Shown here: positions 10,109 to 19,135 of the stretch, in pieces | Numbering within the stretch: position 1 is the stretch's first letter | Layout of the letters: each line of letters starts with the position of its first letter | From: Pseudomonadota bacterium | GTDB lineage: Bacteria; Pseudomonadota; Gammaproteobacteria; Steroidobacterales; Steroidobacteraceae | DNA length: 64,000 nt | Direction of reading: 5' to 3' | NCBI GenBank assembly: GCA_018241445.1 | Contig: JAFEDT010000002.1 | Location: forward strand, 130,855-194,854 | Notes under the pieces: model-generated | The model's input: the letters and a program-made list of their open reading frames with translations, nothing else | What the model was told of the DNA's origin: nothing | Databases searched by the model: none | Position numbers and translations under genes: made by a program

Positions 10109-10699
10109 GTGATTAGACATATTCTGATCGGCGTTCCGCTTGCACTGCTGACGACCCCCCTGGTTGCCGCCGGACCCGCGGGCGCTGAGGCGACCACGCC
10201 GCCCTCGGCTCCCGCAGCGCCCGTACAACCTGCGGACCCGGTGAGCAAGCCCGGCGCCCTGGATGCGGTCCTGGGTGACGGGCGCCGGCAGGGCTCCCGG
10301 GTTTCCGGCGATGACTTCCTGCCCGTGGACCAGGCATTCCGGCTCTACGCGACCGCGGACGGACCGGATCACGCCCGCCTGAACTGGCAGATCGCCGACG
10401 GCTATTACCTCTACCGATCCCGTATCCGGGTAACCGCGGACGCCGGCCCGGTGCATCTCGGACCGTTGAAAATGCCGGCTGGCCAGGTCAAGACGGACGA
10501 GTATCTGGGCCGGCAGGTCATATACCACCACGAGCTCGATGCCCGTCTGCCCCTGCTGCGGGCAGCAGCCGCCCCGGCCACCGACCTGATCCTCAAGGTC
10601 ACCTACCAGGGCTGCGCGGAAGCCGGCCTGTGCTATCCGCCGACCACGAAGGAAGTGACGCTGCACCTTCCGGCCGGCGGGGCGCCCGCCGGCCGATGA
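10109..10699 (+). CDS. DsbD N-terminal (alpha) domain protein, stand-alone
   Basis: A 196-residue exported protein with a signal peptide (about 1-22). The rest matches only the periplasmic alpha domain of thiol:disulfide interchange protein DsbD: ADGYYLYRSRI, then TYQGCAEAGLCYPP near the C-terminus, which keeps both redox cysteines. Full DsbD continues into an eight-helix membrane domain that carries electrons from cytoplasmic thioredoxin; here the gene simply ends and overlaps a TlpA-like gene (ATGA at 10696). The start is GTG at 10109. In related genomes a full-length dsbD occupies this place before aroQ. It probably hands electrons to periplasmic partners, but its own donor is not visible here. 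Confidence 0.85.
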   Translation: MIRHILIGVPLALLTTPLVAAGPAGAEATTPPSAPAAPVQPADPVSKPGALDAVLGDGRRQGSRVSGDDFLPVDQAFRLYATADGPDHARLNWQIADGYYLYRSRIRVTADAGPVHLGPLKMPAGQVKTDEYLGRQVIYHHELDARLPLLRAAAAPATDLILKVTYQGCAEAGLCYPPTTKEVTLHLPAGGAPAGR

Positions 10700-11382
10700 C
10701 GACTGAGGCCCGCAAGCGGGTAGGCCCGACCCTGCTCTCGCTGGCCCTGCTCCTGGCCTGTGCCGGGGGTGGCTATCTGTCTTACCACTTCTTTGCGCGG
10801 CCGCGGCCCGTGCTCTACCCGGCTGCCCCCGGCCGCGTGCCATCGGCCTCTTCGGATGGCGCGGCACCCCCTATGGCGCGGGTCGTCCCGGAGCGTCTGC
10901 CACAGATCACCCTGCCGGACCTTGCCGGGGTCCCTAAGTCCCTGGAATCCTGGTCCGGGCAGGATCTCGTGATCAACTTCTGGGCCCCCTGGTGCGCGCC
11001 ATGCCGGCGGGAGATCCCCTTGCTGTCGGATCTTTCCCGCGAACGGCGCTCATCCGGCGTCGAATTTGTTGGTATTGCGCTCGATCAGGCGGAAGCGGTG
11101 CAAAAATATGTCGAGCAGCACCCGATGGGGTATCCTGTCCTCATCGGGGCCCAGGGTGGCTTCGATGCCGCGCGAGCCTTCGGCATGGATACCGTCCTGC
11201 CCTTCACGGTCTTCTCGGACCGGTCGGGACGGATCGTCACCGTGAAAATCGGGGAGCTGAGCCGGGTGGAGGCGAACCTGATCCTGGACCGGGTCCATGA
11301 TGTGGACGATGGCCGGGTAAGTCTCGCTGCTGCACAGCAACAAATCCTGGCCGCCAGGAAGCCAGCACAATCGCAACAATAG
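10696..11382 (+). CDS. Membrane-anchored TlpA/thioredoxin-like protein
   Basis: A 228-residue protein whose ATG overlaps the stop of the DsbD-alpha gene (ATGA), so translation is probably coupled; a longer reading from 10630 is unlikely. One N-terminal transmembrane helix (about 10-32) anchors a periplasmic thioredoxin fold with active site WAPWCAPC, of the TlpA/ResA kind, and a cis-proline segment near VLPFTV. TlpA-like proteins reduce or oxidise periplasmic cysteines. Paired with the alpha domain, it may stand in for the DsbD gamma domain, but the membrane relay between them is absent from this locus. Confidence 0.85.
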   Translation: MTTEARKRVGPTLLSLALLLACAGGGYLSYHFFARPRPVLYPAAPGRVPSASSDGAAPPMARVVPERLPQITLPDLAGVPKSLESWSGQDLVINFWAPWCAPCRREIPLLSDLSRERRSSGVEFVGIALDQAEAVQKYVEQHPMGYPVLIGAQGGFDAARAFGMDTVLPFTVFSDRSGRIVTVKIGELSRVEANLILDRVHDVDDGRVSLAAAQQQILAARKPAQSQQ

Positions 11383-11461
11383 CTGGCCTGATCGGATCGG
11401 ATCGGGTTAAATTCGCGCCCTCTTGCTTTGCCTGTGCTGAAAGCGCGCCCCAAAAACCCGC

Positions 11462-11911
11462 ATGGCCCGCGTCCTCTTACTGAACGGACCCAACCTCAAT
11501 CTGCTCGGCACGCGCGAGCCGGAAGTCTATGGCCGGGAGACGCTGGCCTCGATCGTGGCAAGGGTACGGCACGTCGCCGCTGGTCTGGGGCTTACGCTCA
11601 GCGACTTGCAGAGCAATGCGGAACACGAATTGGTAGAGCGGATCCAGGCGGCCCGCGCTGACGGCACCGCATTCATCATCATCAACCCCGGCGCCTTCAC
11701 CCACACCAGCATCGCCCTGCGCGACGCACTGGCGGCGGTCGCAGTGCCGTTCATCGAAGTGCATCTTTCCAACACCCACGCGCGCGAGGCGTTCCGGCGG
11801 CACTCCTACCTGTCGGACATCGCGCTGGGAACCATTACCGGCCTGGGTGCGTTCGGCTACGAAGCCGCGATCCTGGCGGCGTCGCGACATCTCGCACCGC
11901 CTGCTGCCTGA
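11462..11911 (+). CDS. aroQ: 3-dehydroquinate dehydratase, type II
   Basis: A 149-residue cytoplasmic enzyme of the shikimate pathway, which dehydrates 3-dehydroquinate to 3-dehydroshikimate. [13 protein letters not shown] (residues 8-20) and the nearby Tyr in VYG form the lid-loop active site; NPGAFTHTS and EVHLSN with the later RRHSY are the other family motifs. Length is standard for the dodecameric type II enzyme. The order aroQ-accB-accC is the common one in Gammaproteobacteria. No strong Shine-Dalgarno is visible before the ATG. Confidence 0.97.
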   Translation: MARVLLLNGPNLNLLGTREPEVYGRETLASIVARVRHVAAGLGLTLSDLQSNAEHELVERIQAARADGTAFIIINPGAFTHTSIALRDALAAVAVPFIEVHLSNTHAREAFRRHSYLSDIALGTITGLGAFGYEAAILAASRHLAPPAA

Positions 11912-11950
11912 GTCCAGGCGGCGACTTACTTTTCAGGGGGTATTCCCGGC

Positions 11951-12427
11951 ATGGACATACGAAAAATCAAAAAGCTCATCGAGCTGCTGGAAGAGTCCGG
12001 TATCGCCGAAATCGAGATCAAGGAGGGCGAGGAGGCGGTGCGCATCAGCCGCATGCCCGCCGGCGGCGCGGTCACGCAGTTCGTGCCGCAGTACGTCGCC
12101 CCGGCAATCGCCGCACCCACGGCGGCCCCCGCGCCGGCTGCCACGGCTGCCGCCGTCGCCGCCGAGAGCCGCGCCCCGGCGCCCAAGGCGAACGAGCACG
12201 TGATCACCGCGCCGATGGTCGGGACCTTCTACGCCGCGCCCTCCCCGGGGGCCAAGCCCTTCGTGGAGATCGGCGATGAGATCAAGGTCGGCGAGGTGCT
12301 GTGCATCATCGAGGCCATGAAGATGATGAACCAGATCGAGGCCGACAAGGCCGGCCGCATCGCCTCGGTGATGGCGCGCAGCGGCGACCCGGTCGAGTTC
12401 GGCCAGCCGCTGTTCGTCATCGAGTAG
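11951..12427 (+). CDS. accB: Biotin carboxyl carrier protein of acetyl-CoA carboxylase
   Basis: The 158-residue carrier moves carboxybiotin between the AccC and AccAD sites in the first step of fatty acid synthesis. It has the usual plan: N-terminal [16 protein letters not shown], an Ala/Pro-rich flexible linker (about residues 40-75), and a C-terminal biotinyl domain with [12 protein letters not shown], whose central Lys is the biotin site. It is followed after two bases by accC. Confidence 0.98.
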   Translation: MDIRKIKKLIELLEESGIAEIEIKEGEEAVRISRMPAGGAVTQFVPQYVAPAIAAPTAAPAPAATAAAVAAESRAPAPKANEHVITAPMVGTFYAAPSPGAKPFVEIGDEIKVGEVLCIIEAMKMMNQIEADKAGRIASVMARSGDPVEFGQPLFVIE

Positions 12428-12429
12428 CC

Positions 12430-13773
12430 ATGATCGGCAAGATCGTCATTGCCAATCGCGGCGAGATTGCGCTGCGTGTGCTGCGCGCCTGCCGCGAGCT
12501 GGGCATCAAGACGGTGGCGGTGCATTCCACGGCCGACTACGCCCTGAAGCACGTGCTGCTGGCGGATGAGTCGGTATGCATCGGCCCGCCGCCCTCTTCC
12601 GGCAGCTACCTGAACATGCCGGCCATCATCAGCGCCGCTGAGGTCACCGACTCGGTCGCCATCCATCCCGGCTACGGATTCCTCTCGGAGAACGCGGACT
12701 TCGCCGAGCGTGTGGAAAAGAGCGGTTTCGTGTTCGTGGGACCGAAAGCCGAAACCATCCGCACCATGGGCGACAAGGTCTCGGCGATCCGGGTCATGAA
12801 GCAGCTGGGCGTGCCGTGCGTGCCGGGCTCCGGCGGGCCGCTGGGCGAGGACAGTGACGAGAACCTGCGCATCGCCCGCGACATCGGCTACCCGGTCATC
12901 ATCAAGGCTTCAGGTGGCGGCGGCGGCCGCGGCATGCGCGTGGTGCACACCGAGGCCTCGCTGCTCAACGCCATCGGCATTACGCGCGCCGAGGCGCGCG
13001 CCGCCTTCGGCAACGACCAGGTGTACATGGAGAAATTCCTGGAGCGGCCGCGTCATATCGAGTTCCAGGTGCTGGCGGACGCCCACGGCAACGTGATCCA
13101 CCTGGGTGAGCGCGACTGCTCCATGCAGCGGCGACACCAGAAAGTGATCGAGGAAGCCCCGGCGCCCGGAATAACCGCCCGGCAGCGGCGCCTGATCGGC
13201 GAGCGCTGCGTGGAGGCCTGCCGTGCGGTCGGCTATCGCAGCGCCGGCACCATGGAGTTCCTGTACCAGGACGGCGAGTTCTACTTCATCGAGATGAACA
13301 CGCGCATCCAGGTGGAGCACCCGGTCACCGAACTGATCACCGGCATCGACCTGGTGAAGGCGCAGCTGCTGATCGCGGCCGGCGAACGGCTGCAATACAC
13401 CCAGGCGGACGTGCAGATCCGCGGGCACGCGATGGAATGCCGTATCAACGCCGAGGATCCGAAGACCTTCATGCCCTCGCCCGGCCCGATCCGGCTGTGG
13501 CATGCCCCGGGCGGTCCCGGCATCCGGGTCGACAGCCACGTGTATTCGGGCTACAACGTGCCGCCGTACTATGACTCGTTGCTGGCCAAGATCATCTCCT
13601 ACGGCGATACGCGTGAGACCGCGATCGCGCGCATGAAGAACGCGCTGGCGGAGATGGTGATCGAGGGCATCAAGACCAACGTGCCGCTGCAGCAGGAAAT
13701 CTTCAACCATGCCGCGTTCCAGAAAGGCGGGACCGACATCCATTACCTGGAGCGGCGCCTCGGACTGCGCTAG
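12430..13773 (+). CDS. accC: Biotin carboxylase subunit of acetyl-CoA carboxylase
   Basis: A 447-residue ATP-grasp enzyme that carboxylates the biotin on AccB. The start is the ATG at 12430, two bases after the accB stop, giving [14 protein letters not shown]; a longer reading from 12301 would overlap all of the biotinyl domain and is rejected. Motifs: [10 protein letters not shown] (glycine-rich ATP loop, about 165), [13 protein letters not shown] and [14 protein letters not shown] (metal and catalytic residues). Length matches E. coli AccC (449). Confidence 0.98.
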   Translation: MIGKIVIANRGEIALRVLRACRELGIKTVAVHSTADYALKHVLLADESVCIGPPPSSGSYLNMPAIISAAEVTDSVAIHPGYGFLSENADFAERVEKSGFVFVGPKAETIRTMGDKVSAIRVMKQLGVPCVPGSGGPLGEDSDENLRIARDIGYPVIIKASGGGGGRGMRVVHTEASLLNAIGITRAEARAAFGNDQVYMEKFLERPRHIEFQVLADAHGNVIHLGERDCSMQRRHQKVIEEAPAPGITARQRRLIGERCVEACRAVGYRSAGTMEFLYQDGEFYFIEMNTRIQVEHPVTELITGIDLVKAQLLIAAGERLQYTQADVQIRGHAMECRINAEDPKTFMPSPGPIRLWHAPGGPGIRVDSHVYSGYNVPPYYDSLLAKIISYGDTRETAIARMKNALAEMVIEGIKTNVPLQQEIFNHAAFQKGGTDIHYLERRLGLR

Positions 13774-13792
13774 TCCATCAGAGTCGGTAGCG

Positions 13793-14695
13793 TTGACATG
13801 CCCCAGCGGGCATCTCAACCTTTCGTTCGAGCTGGGCACCCTGCATATCGCGGAGGCCGAGGCGGCCGCCGAGGCCTGCGGCGCCCTGGCGGTGACCTTC
13901 AGCGATGCCGCTGATGACCCGGTCCTCGAACCACTACCCGGGGAGTTCCGGCTCTGGCGCCACACGCGCGTGCAGTGCCTGTTCGATGCCCCCGGCAGGC
14001 CAGCGGCGGCCGACGCACTGCAGGCGCGCCTGGCACAAGCCCTGGGTATCGAGCCGCAACGCATCACGGCGCGCACGCTGCCGATGCGCGCCTGGGAGCG
14101 CGAATGGCTGCGTGACTTCCACGCCATGCGCTTCGGGCGACGGCTGTGGGTGGCGCCCTGGCACGCGGACATCGACGCAACGGACGCCGCGGTCGTGCGC
14201 CTGGATCCAGGTCTCGCCTTCGGCACGGGTACGCACCCGAGCACCGCCCTGTGCCTGGAATACCTGGATGCGCACTGCCGCCCCGGCGTGCGGGCCATCG
14301 ACTACGGCTGCGGCTCCGGGGTGCTGGCGCTGGCGGCGGCGAAGCTCGGGGCGGCAATGGTGCACTGCTTCGACATCGATCCGCAGGCCCTGCTCGCCAC
14401 CAGCGAGAACGCACAGGCCAATGGCGTATCCGCCTGCGTGCAGGTGCATGCCGCGGCGGCCGACCTGCCCGCAGGCTGCGACCTGCTGCTGGCCAACATC
14501 CTGTCCGGCCCGCTGTGCGAGCTGGCGCCCTCCTTCGCGCGGCTGCTGCGCCCGGGTGGGCGAGTGGTGCTGGCGGGGCTCATGGACGGTGAGGCCGCGG
14601 ACGTGACAGGCGCTTACGCGCCGTGGTTTCATGTGACGCGCAGCGGCGCGCGCGATGGCTGGGTCTGCCTCAGCGGGCCGCTGCGGAATTCCTGA
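13793..14695 (+). CDS. prmA: Ribosomal protein L11 methyltransferase
   Basis: A 300-residue enzyme that methylates L11 with SAM. The methyltransferase domain shows DYGCGSGVLALAAAKLGA (SAM motif I), and DLLLANILSGPL (catalytic NIL region). The N-terminal L11-binding domain aligns in length with E. coli PrmA if translation starts at the TTG at 13793; the only nearby ATG (13798) is out of frame and an ATG farther up would overlap accC by about 65 bases. The TTG start with a weak ribosome-binding site suggests coupling to accC, whose stop is 19 bases before. Confidence 0.93.
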   Translation: MTCPSGHLNLSFELGTLHIAEAEAAAEACGALAVTFSDAADDPVLEPLPGEFRLWRHTRVQCLFDAPGRPAAADALQARLAQALGIEPQRITARTLPMRAWEREWLRDFHAMRFGRRLWVAPWHADIDATDAAVVRLDPGLAFGTGTHPSTALCLEYLDAHCRPGVRAIDYGCGSGVLALAAAKLGAAMVHCFDIDPQALLATSENAQANGVSACVQVHAAAADLPAGCDLLLANILSGPLCELAPSFARLLRPGGRVVLAGLMDGEAADVTGAYAPWFHVTRSGARDGWVCLSGPLRNS

Positions 14696-14697
14696 CC

Positions 14698-16023
14698 ATG
14701 TTCACCGTCTGCCCAAAATGCGCCCTGACGCTCGCCGTGACCGCCGCGGACCTGCGGGTCGCACAGGGCTATGTGCGCTGCGGACGCTGCGCCAGCGTAT
14801 TCAACGCACTCGCGCGCCTGAGCGACGAACGTCAGGCCGACACGCCCCAGGCCCAGACACCCGCAACGCCGCCGGCGAGCCCTGAAACGGCCGCGCCCGC
14901 CGGCGCGATCGCTGATGAGAAGGCCCCCGATGTGGCCGACAGCGGCCTCATCGGCGAACTCCCCGCCGATCCGCCGCCGCCCGCGACTGGCGCGGCGGCG
15001 ATGAGTCCGCCGCAGACGGCGGCGCACCCGAACGCAGTCGATGAACCGCCGCCGCGCGCCGGGATGATCATCACCAGCGACGACACCATCCCCGAGGGGG
15101 CGCTGGAATTCAACCCGGCGGCTACGGACGTGACGGCCCTGTTCGTCGAGCCCCCGCCCAGTCCGCAATGGACCGCGGCCACCGGCTCGTTCCGCGCCAT
15201 GGTTGCCGCCAACCAGGAGGCCCAGCGGGAGCCTCACGCGACCGCGGCCGCTACCGATCTGGATCCCGAGTTCCTCGCGACCCTCGGGCGCCAGCCCAGA
15301 CCTGCCGCGCGGGCATCGAACGAAGAATCGGCGGCGGCGGCGGACACTCGCGTGCCGCGGTCGAAAGCCGCCACGGATCCGGCGCCGCTCGCACGGCCGG
15401 CAGCGCCGGTCGGCGCGGCGCCCGCGCCAGTCGACGAACCCATCGCGTTGGCCGACGAGTCCATCGCGTCGGTCGACGAGCCCGCCGGCCCGGCGCTCGC
15501 GCCCTGGCGCAGACCCGCGCCGTGGTGGCGCGTCGGCAGCGCTGTCGCATTGCTGGTGCTGGTGCTGCAGGTGGTGAATCACCGGCGCGAGGACCTTGCC
15601 GCGCGGCCGGCCTTCAATCATGTCCTGACTTCGGTGTACGCCGCTCTCGGCGCGCCGCTGGTGCCGCACTGGGACGTGCACGCCTACGACGTGCGGCAGC
15701 TCGGCGCTTCGGTCGACACCGCCGGCGCCGGGCTGATCACGGTGCGGGCCAGCATCCAGAACAGCGGACACAAGGCGCAGCCGCTGCCCCTGCTGCGCGT
15801 AACGCTGCAGGATCGCTTCGGTAACCGCGTGGCCGCCCGTGACGTGGAACCGCGCTCCTATCTGCCCGCAGCTCTCTCCCCGGCGGCCCTGCTGGACGCC
15901 GGGCAGCGTATCGATACCCAGATGAGCTTCGTCGACCCCGGCAAGGACGCGGTCGGCTTCGAGCTGGACGCATGCCTGGCCGCCGCCGGCGGCGCGCTCA
16001 CCTGCGCCAGTGATAATAGGTGA
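14698..16023 (+). CDS. Zinc-ribbon / DUF3426 membrane protein
   Basis: A 441-residue protein starting 2 bases after the prmA stop. The first 37 residues form an MJ0042-type zinc ribbon (CPKC ... CGRC). Then comes a long Ala/Pro-rich linker of low complexity (about 45-270), one transmembrane helix (WWRVGSAVALLVLVLQVV, about 280), and a C-terminal DUF3426 domain outside the membrane. This architecture is a regular neighbour of prmA and dusB in Gammaproteobacteria; its function is not established. The variable linker suggests a spacer between a cytoplasmic metal site and a periplasmic domain. Confidence 0.88.
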   Translation: MFTVCPKCALTLAVTAADLRVAQGYVRCGRCASVFNALARLSDERQADTPQAQTPATPPASPETAAPAGAIADEKAPDVADSGLIGELPADPPPPATGAAAMSPPQTAAHPNAVDEPPPRAGMIITSDDTIPEGALEFNPAATDVTALFVEPPPSPQWTAATGSFRAMVAANQEAQREPHATAAATDLDPEFLATLGRQPRPAARASNEESAAAADTRVPRSKAATDPAPLARPAAPVGAAPAPVDEPIALADESIASVDEPAGPALAPWRRPAPWWRVGSAVALLVLVLQVVNHRREDLAARPAFNHVLTSVYAALGAPLVPHWDVHAYDVRQLGASVDTAGAGLITVRASIQNSGHKAQPLPLLRVTLQDRFGNRVAARDVEPRSYLPAALSPAALLDAGQRIDTQMSFVDPGKDAVGFELDACLAAAGGALTCASDNR

Positions 16024-16035
16024 GACTGATTGACA

Positions 16036-16143
16036 GCCGAAATCGCCTCCGGGGAAGTGGCAGTGCCTAGCCGGCAAAGGTCGCGCCCTTTGCCGGCGGC
16101 AGCGAAGCTACGGTCCGCCGAAATCGCTTCCTGCGATTTCGGC
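16036..16143. repeat. Two-hairpin dispersed element, copy 2, with an extra competing arm
   Basis: The core at 16070-16143 repeats copy 1 (7780-7853) with the same 11-6-11, 19-nt linker, 11-5-11 plan. Stems read GCCGGCAAAGG/CCTTTGCCGGC and GCCGAAATCGC/GCGATTTCGGC, so differences from copy 1 come in complementary pairs. A third arm, GCCGAAATCGC at 16036-16046, is an exact direct repeat of the left arm of hairpin 2 and could pair with 16133-16143 instead. The element ends 5 bases before the dusB ATG, where a ribosome-binding site would be. Confidence 0.85.
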
Positions 16144-16148
16144 CAGTA

Positions 16149-17138
16149 ATGAAGATCGGCCCCTACGACATTGCGTCGCCGGTCGTGCTCGCCCCGATGG
16201 CGGGGGTCACCGATCGTCCCTTCCGGGTGCTGTGCCGCAACTTCGGCGCCGGCCTGGCGGCCTCGGAGATGATCACCTCCGACATGCGCCTGTGGCACAC
16301 GCCCAAGTCACGCCGCCGCATGGATCACAGCGGCGAGCCACACCCTCGCGTAGTGCAGCTTGCAGGCGCCGATCCGGCAGCGCTGGCGCAAGCCGCGCGC
16401 GCCAATGTCGACCTGGGCGCGCAGATCATCGACCTGAACATGGGCTGCCCCGCGAAAAAGGTCTGCGGCCGGCTGTGCGGCTCGGCGCTGCTCACCGACG
16501 AGCCGCTGGTGGGGCGCGTCCTGGATGCAGTGGTGGCGGCCGCGGGCGTGCCGGTGACGCTGAAGATCCGCACCGGCTGGGATCGCGAGCATCGCAACGG
16601 CGTAGCCATCGCGCGACTCGCCGAGCGTGCCGGCATTGCGGCGCTCGCGGTGCATGGCCGCACGCGCGCGGATTTCTACGACGGTGAGGCCGAGTACCAC
16701 ACCATCCGCGACATCAAGTCGCAGGTGAGCATTCCCGTCTTTGCCAATGGCGACATCGACAGCGTGCACAAGGCGCGCGAGGTACTTGATTTCACCGGTG
16801 CGAACGGAGTAATGATCGGCCGCGCGAGCCATGGTGCGCCATGGATTTTTCGCGATGTCAATGCCCTGCTGACGCAAGGAAATCCCGCGCCACCACTTCT
16901 GCGCCACGAGGTGCGTGATATTATCGTCGCGCATCTCGATTCCCTGTACGTCTTCTACGGCGAGGAGACCGGAGTCCGGATCGCGCGCAAGCATCTCGGC
17001 TGGTATTGCGAACAGCTCCTCAGCGCCCCGGCGCAGGTCCGCCGGGAACTGATGGCAGCGACGGATACCGCCGCGCAGTTTGCGCGGGCAGTCTGGCATC
17101 TCGATGCATGGGTGAGTGAGGCCGCACTGGCGGCCTAA
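16149..17138 (+). CDS. dusB: tRNA-dihydrouridine synthase B
   Basis: A 329-residue FMN enzyme that reduces uridines in the tRNA D-loop. Family motifs: LAPMAGVTDRPFR at the N-terminus, NMGCPAKKV with the catalytic Cys (about residue 100), KIRTGWD, HGRTR and NGDI. dusB followed by fis is the classic gammaproteobacterial pair. The start has no recognisable Shine-Dalgarno because a structured repeat ends 5 bases upstream, so translation may depend on that structure or on the upstream gene. Confidence 0.97.
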   Translation: MKIGPYDIASPVVLAPMAGVTDRPFRVLCRNFGAGLAASEMITSDMRLWHTPKSRRRMDHSGEPHPRVVQLAGADPAALAQAARANVDLGAQIIDLNMGCPAKKVCGRLCGSALLTDEPLVGRVLDAVVAAAGVPVTLKIRTGWDREHRNGVAIARLAERAGIAALAVHGRTRADFYDGEAEYHTIRDIKSQVSIPVFANGDIDSVHKAREVLDFTGANGVMIGRASHGAPWIFRDVNALLTQGNPAPPLLRHEVRDIIVAHLDSLYVFYGEETGVRIARKHLGWYCEQLLSAPAQVRRELMAATDTAAQFARAVWHLDAWVSEAALAA

Positions 17139-17197
17139 AGAGAGTTTTCTCCGATCGCGGGTGCGCGCGACGGAGCGGATCGCGGGGGGCGCGAAGC

Positions 17198-17491
17198 ATG
17201 ACGGCAAAGAAAAAGACACGAGTGCGCGAGATCACCGTGCAACGGGCCAACGGCCGCGACCTGCCACTGCGCAATCACGCCGAGCGCGCCCTCAGCGACT
17301 ACTTTACCCACCTGAACGGCCATCGCCCGGCGCACCTGTACGACCTGGTGCTGCGCGAGGTGGAAGAACCCCTGTTCCGCGTGGTCCTCGACTACGCCGA
17401 GGGCAACCAGAGCCGTGCCGCCGGGATTCTCGGCATCAATCGCGGCACGCTGCGCAAGAAGCTGCGACAGTTCGGCCTGTCCGACTCCTGA
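17198..17491 (+). CDS. fis: Fis-family DNA-binding nucleoid protein
   Basis: A 97-residue protein with the Fis C-terminal helix-turn-helix: GNQSRAAGILGINRGTLRKKLRQFGL is spread over residues 69-94 (key residues N70, Q71, R73, R84, L87, K89/K90). Fis bends DNA and controls rRNA, growth-phase and recombination functions as a dimer. It follows dusB by 59 bases, the conserved operon order. The N-terminal region is Lys/Arg-rich as usual outside enterobacteria. Confidence 0.96.
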   Translation: MTAKKKTRVREITVQRANGRDLPLRNHAERALSDYFTHLNGHRPAHLYDLVLREVEEPLFRVVLDYAEGNQSRAAGILGINRGTLRKKLRQFGLSDS

Positions 17492-17562
17492 AGCAGCGCT
17501 GCGCGGGCCGGCAGCGCCGGTCTGACCCCACCCCCCAGGCCTGAAGCTTCACTCGAGCGCGC

Positions 17563-19116
17563 ATGTCCCATCCGGTCCGCCGCGCGCTGCTCTCGGTCTC
17601 CGACAAGACGGGGATCGTGGAACTGGCGCGCGCCCTGGCGGCGCGGGGCGTTGAGCTGCTGTCCACCGGCGGCACGGCGCGCCTGCTGACGCAGGCCGGT
17701 ATTGCGGTGCGGGAAGTGGCGCAGCATACCGGATTTCCCGAGATCATGGACGGCCGGGTCAAGACGCTGCACCCGAAGATTCACGGCGGGCTCCTCGGGC
17801 GGCGCGGCGTGGACGATGCGGTGATGGCGGAGCACGGCATCGCCCCCATCGACCTGCTGGTGGCCAATCTCTATCCCTTCGCTGCGACCGTGGCGCGGCC
17901 CGGATGCAGCTACCAGGACGCCATCGAGAACATCGATATCGGCGGACCGGCGATGCTGCGCGCCGCGGCCAAGAACCACGATGCCGTGCTGGTGGTCGTC
18001 GATCCCCAGGACTACGGCACGCTGCTCGGTGAGTTGCAGGCGCACGCCGGCGGCAGCGAGTTCGCCACGCGCGCGCGGCTGGCCGCCAAGGCCTACGCCC
18101 ATACGGCGCGCTACGACACCATGGTGGCCGGCTACCTGGCGGGGCGCGGCGGCGAATTTCCACAGTCACTCACGCTCGCCTTCGACAAGGTGCAGGATCT
18201 GCGCTACGGCGAGAACCCGCACCAGCAAGCCGCCTTCTATCGCGACCCGGCAGCGGGCCCGGGAAGCCTCGCCACGGCGCGCTTCCTGCAGGGCAAGGAG
18301 CTTTCGTTCAACAACATCGCCGACGCCGACACCGCCATCGGTTGCGTGCAGCAGTTCCACGAGCCCGCCTGCGTCATCGTCAAGCACGCCAATCCCTGCG
18401 GGGTGGCGCTGGCCGCAGGGACACTGGCGGCCTATGAAAGTGCCTGGCGCACCGACCCGACTTCCGCATTCGGCGGCATCATCGCCTTCAATCGCGAGCT
18501 GACCGCCGACACCGCGGCGGCCATTGTGGAGCGCCAGTTCGTCGAGGTGCTGATCGCCCCCGAGGTGCAGCCGCGTGCGCTGGCACTGCTGGCGGCCAAA
18601 CCCAATGTGCGGGTGCTGGCGCTGGGCGAAGCGCCGGCAGCGGGTGCACGGGAACTGGAACTGCGCAGCGTCAGCGGCGGCCTGCTGGCGCAGACACGCG
18701 ACCTGGACGACCTGGTGGAGGCCCAGTTGCGCATCCCTACGCGGCGCCAGCCCGCAGCCGCGGAGATGGCGGATCTGCGCTTCGCCTGGCGCGTGTGCAA
18801 GTACGTGAAGTCCAACGCCATCGTGTTTGCGCGCGACCGCGCCACCATCGGTGTGGGCGCCGGCCAGATGAGCCGCGTGTACTCCACACGCATCGCCGCG
18901 ATGAAGGCCAGCGACGGCCAGCTGCCCGTGGCGGGCTCGGTGATGGCCTCGGACGCCTTCTTCCCCTTCCGCGACAACATCGACGTCGCCGCGCAATACG
19001 GCATCCGCGCCGTGATCTGTCCGGGAGGCAGCCTGCGCGATCCGGAAGTGATCGCCGCCGCCGACGAACACGAGATGGCCATGGTGTTCACCGGCATGCG
19101 GCACTTCCGGCATTAG
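17563..19116 (+). CDS. purH: Bifunctional AICAR formyltransferase / IMP cyclohydrolase
   Basis: The 517-residue enzyme makes the last two steps of IMP synthesis. The N-terminal IMP cyclohydrolase (MGS-like) domain begins [20 protein letters not shown] and includes HPKIHGG; the C-terminal formyltransferase domain has [15 protein letters not shown] (the KH pair is catalytic) and DAFFPFRD. Length fits the family. It is followed by purD 19 bases downstream. Confidence 0.99.
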   Translation: MSHPVRRALLSVSDKTGIVELARALAARGVELLSTGGTARLLTQAGIAVREVAQHTGFPEIMDGRVKTLHPKIHGGLLGRRGVDDAVMAEHGIAPIDLLVANLYPFAATVARPGCSYQDAIENIDIGGPAMLRAAAKNHDAVLVVVDPQDYGTLLGELQAHAGGSEFATRARLAAKAYAHTARYDTMVAGYLAGRGGEFPQSLTLAFDKVQDLRYGENPHQQAAFYRDPAAGPGSLATARFLQGKELSFNNIADADTAIGCVQQFHEPACVIVKHANPCGVALAAGTLAAYESAWRTDPTSAFGGIIAFNRELTADTAAAIVERQFVEVLIAPEVQPRALALLAAKPNVRVLALGEAPAAGARELELRSVSGGLLAQTRDLDDLVEAQLRIPTRRQPAAAEMADLRFAWRVCKYVKSNAIVFARDRATIGVGAGQMSRVYSTRIAAMKASDGQLPVAGSVMASDAFFPFRDNIDVAAQYGIRAVICPGGSLRDPEVIAAADEHEMAMVFTGMRHFRH

Positions 19117-19135
19117 TCATGGGCTGCGCCCGCCC

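Noticed and set aside
13798..13800. ATG as the prmA start
   Set aside because: Out of frame with the methyltransferase; the TTG at 13793 gives the right length and N-terminus.
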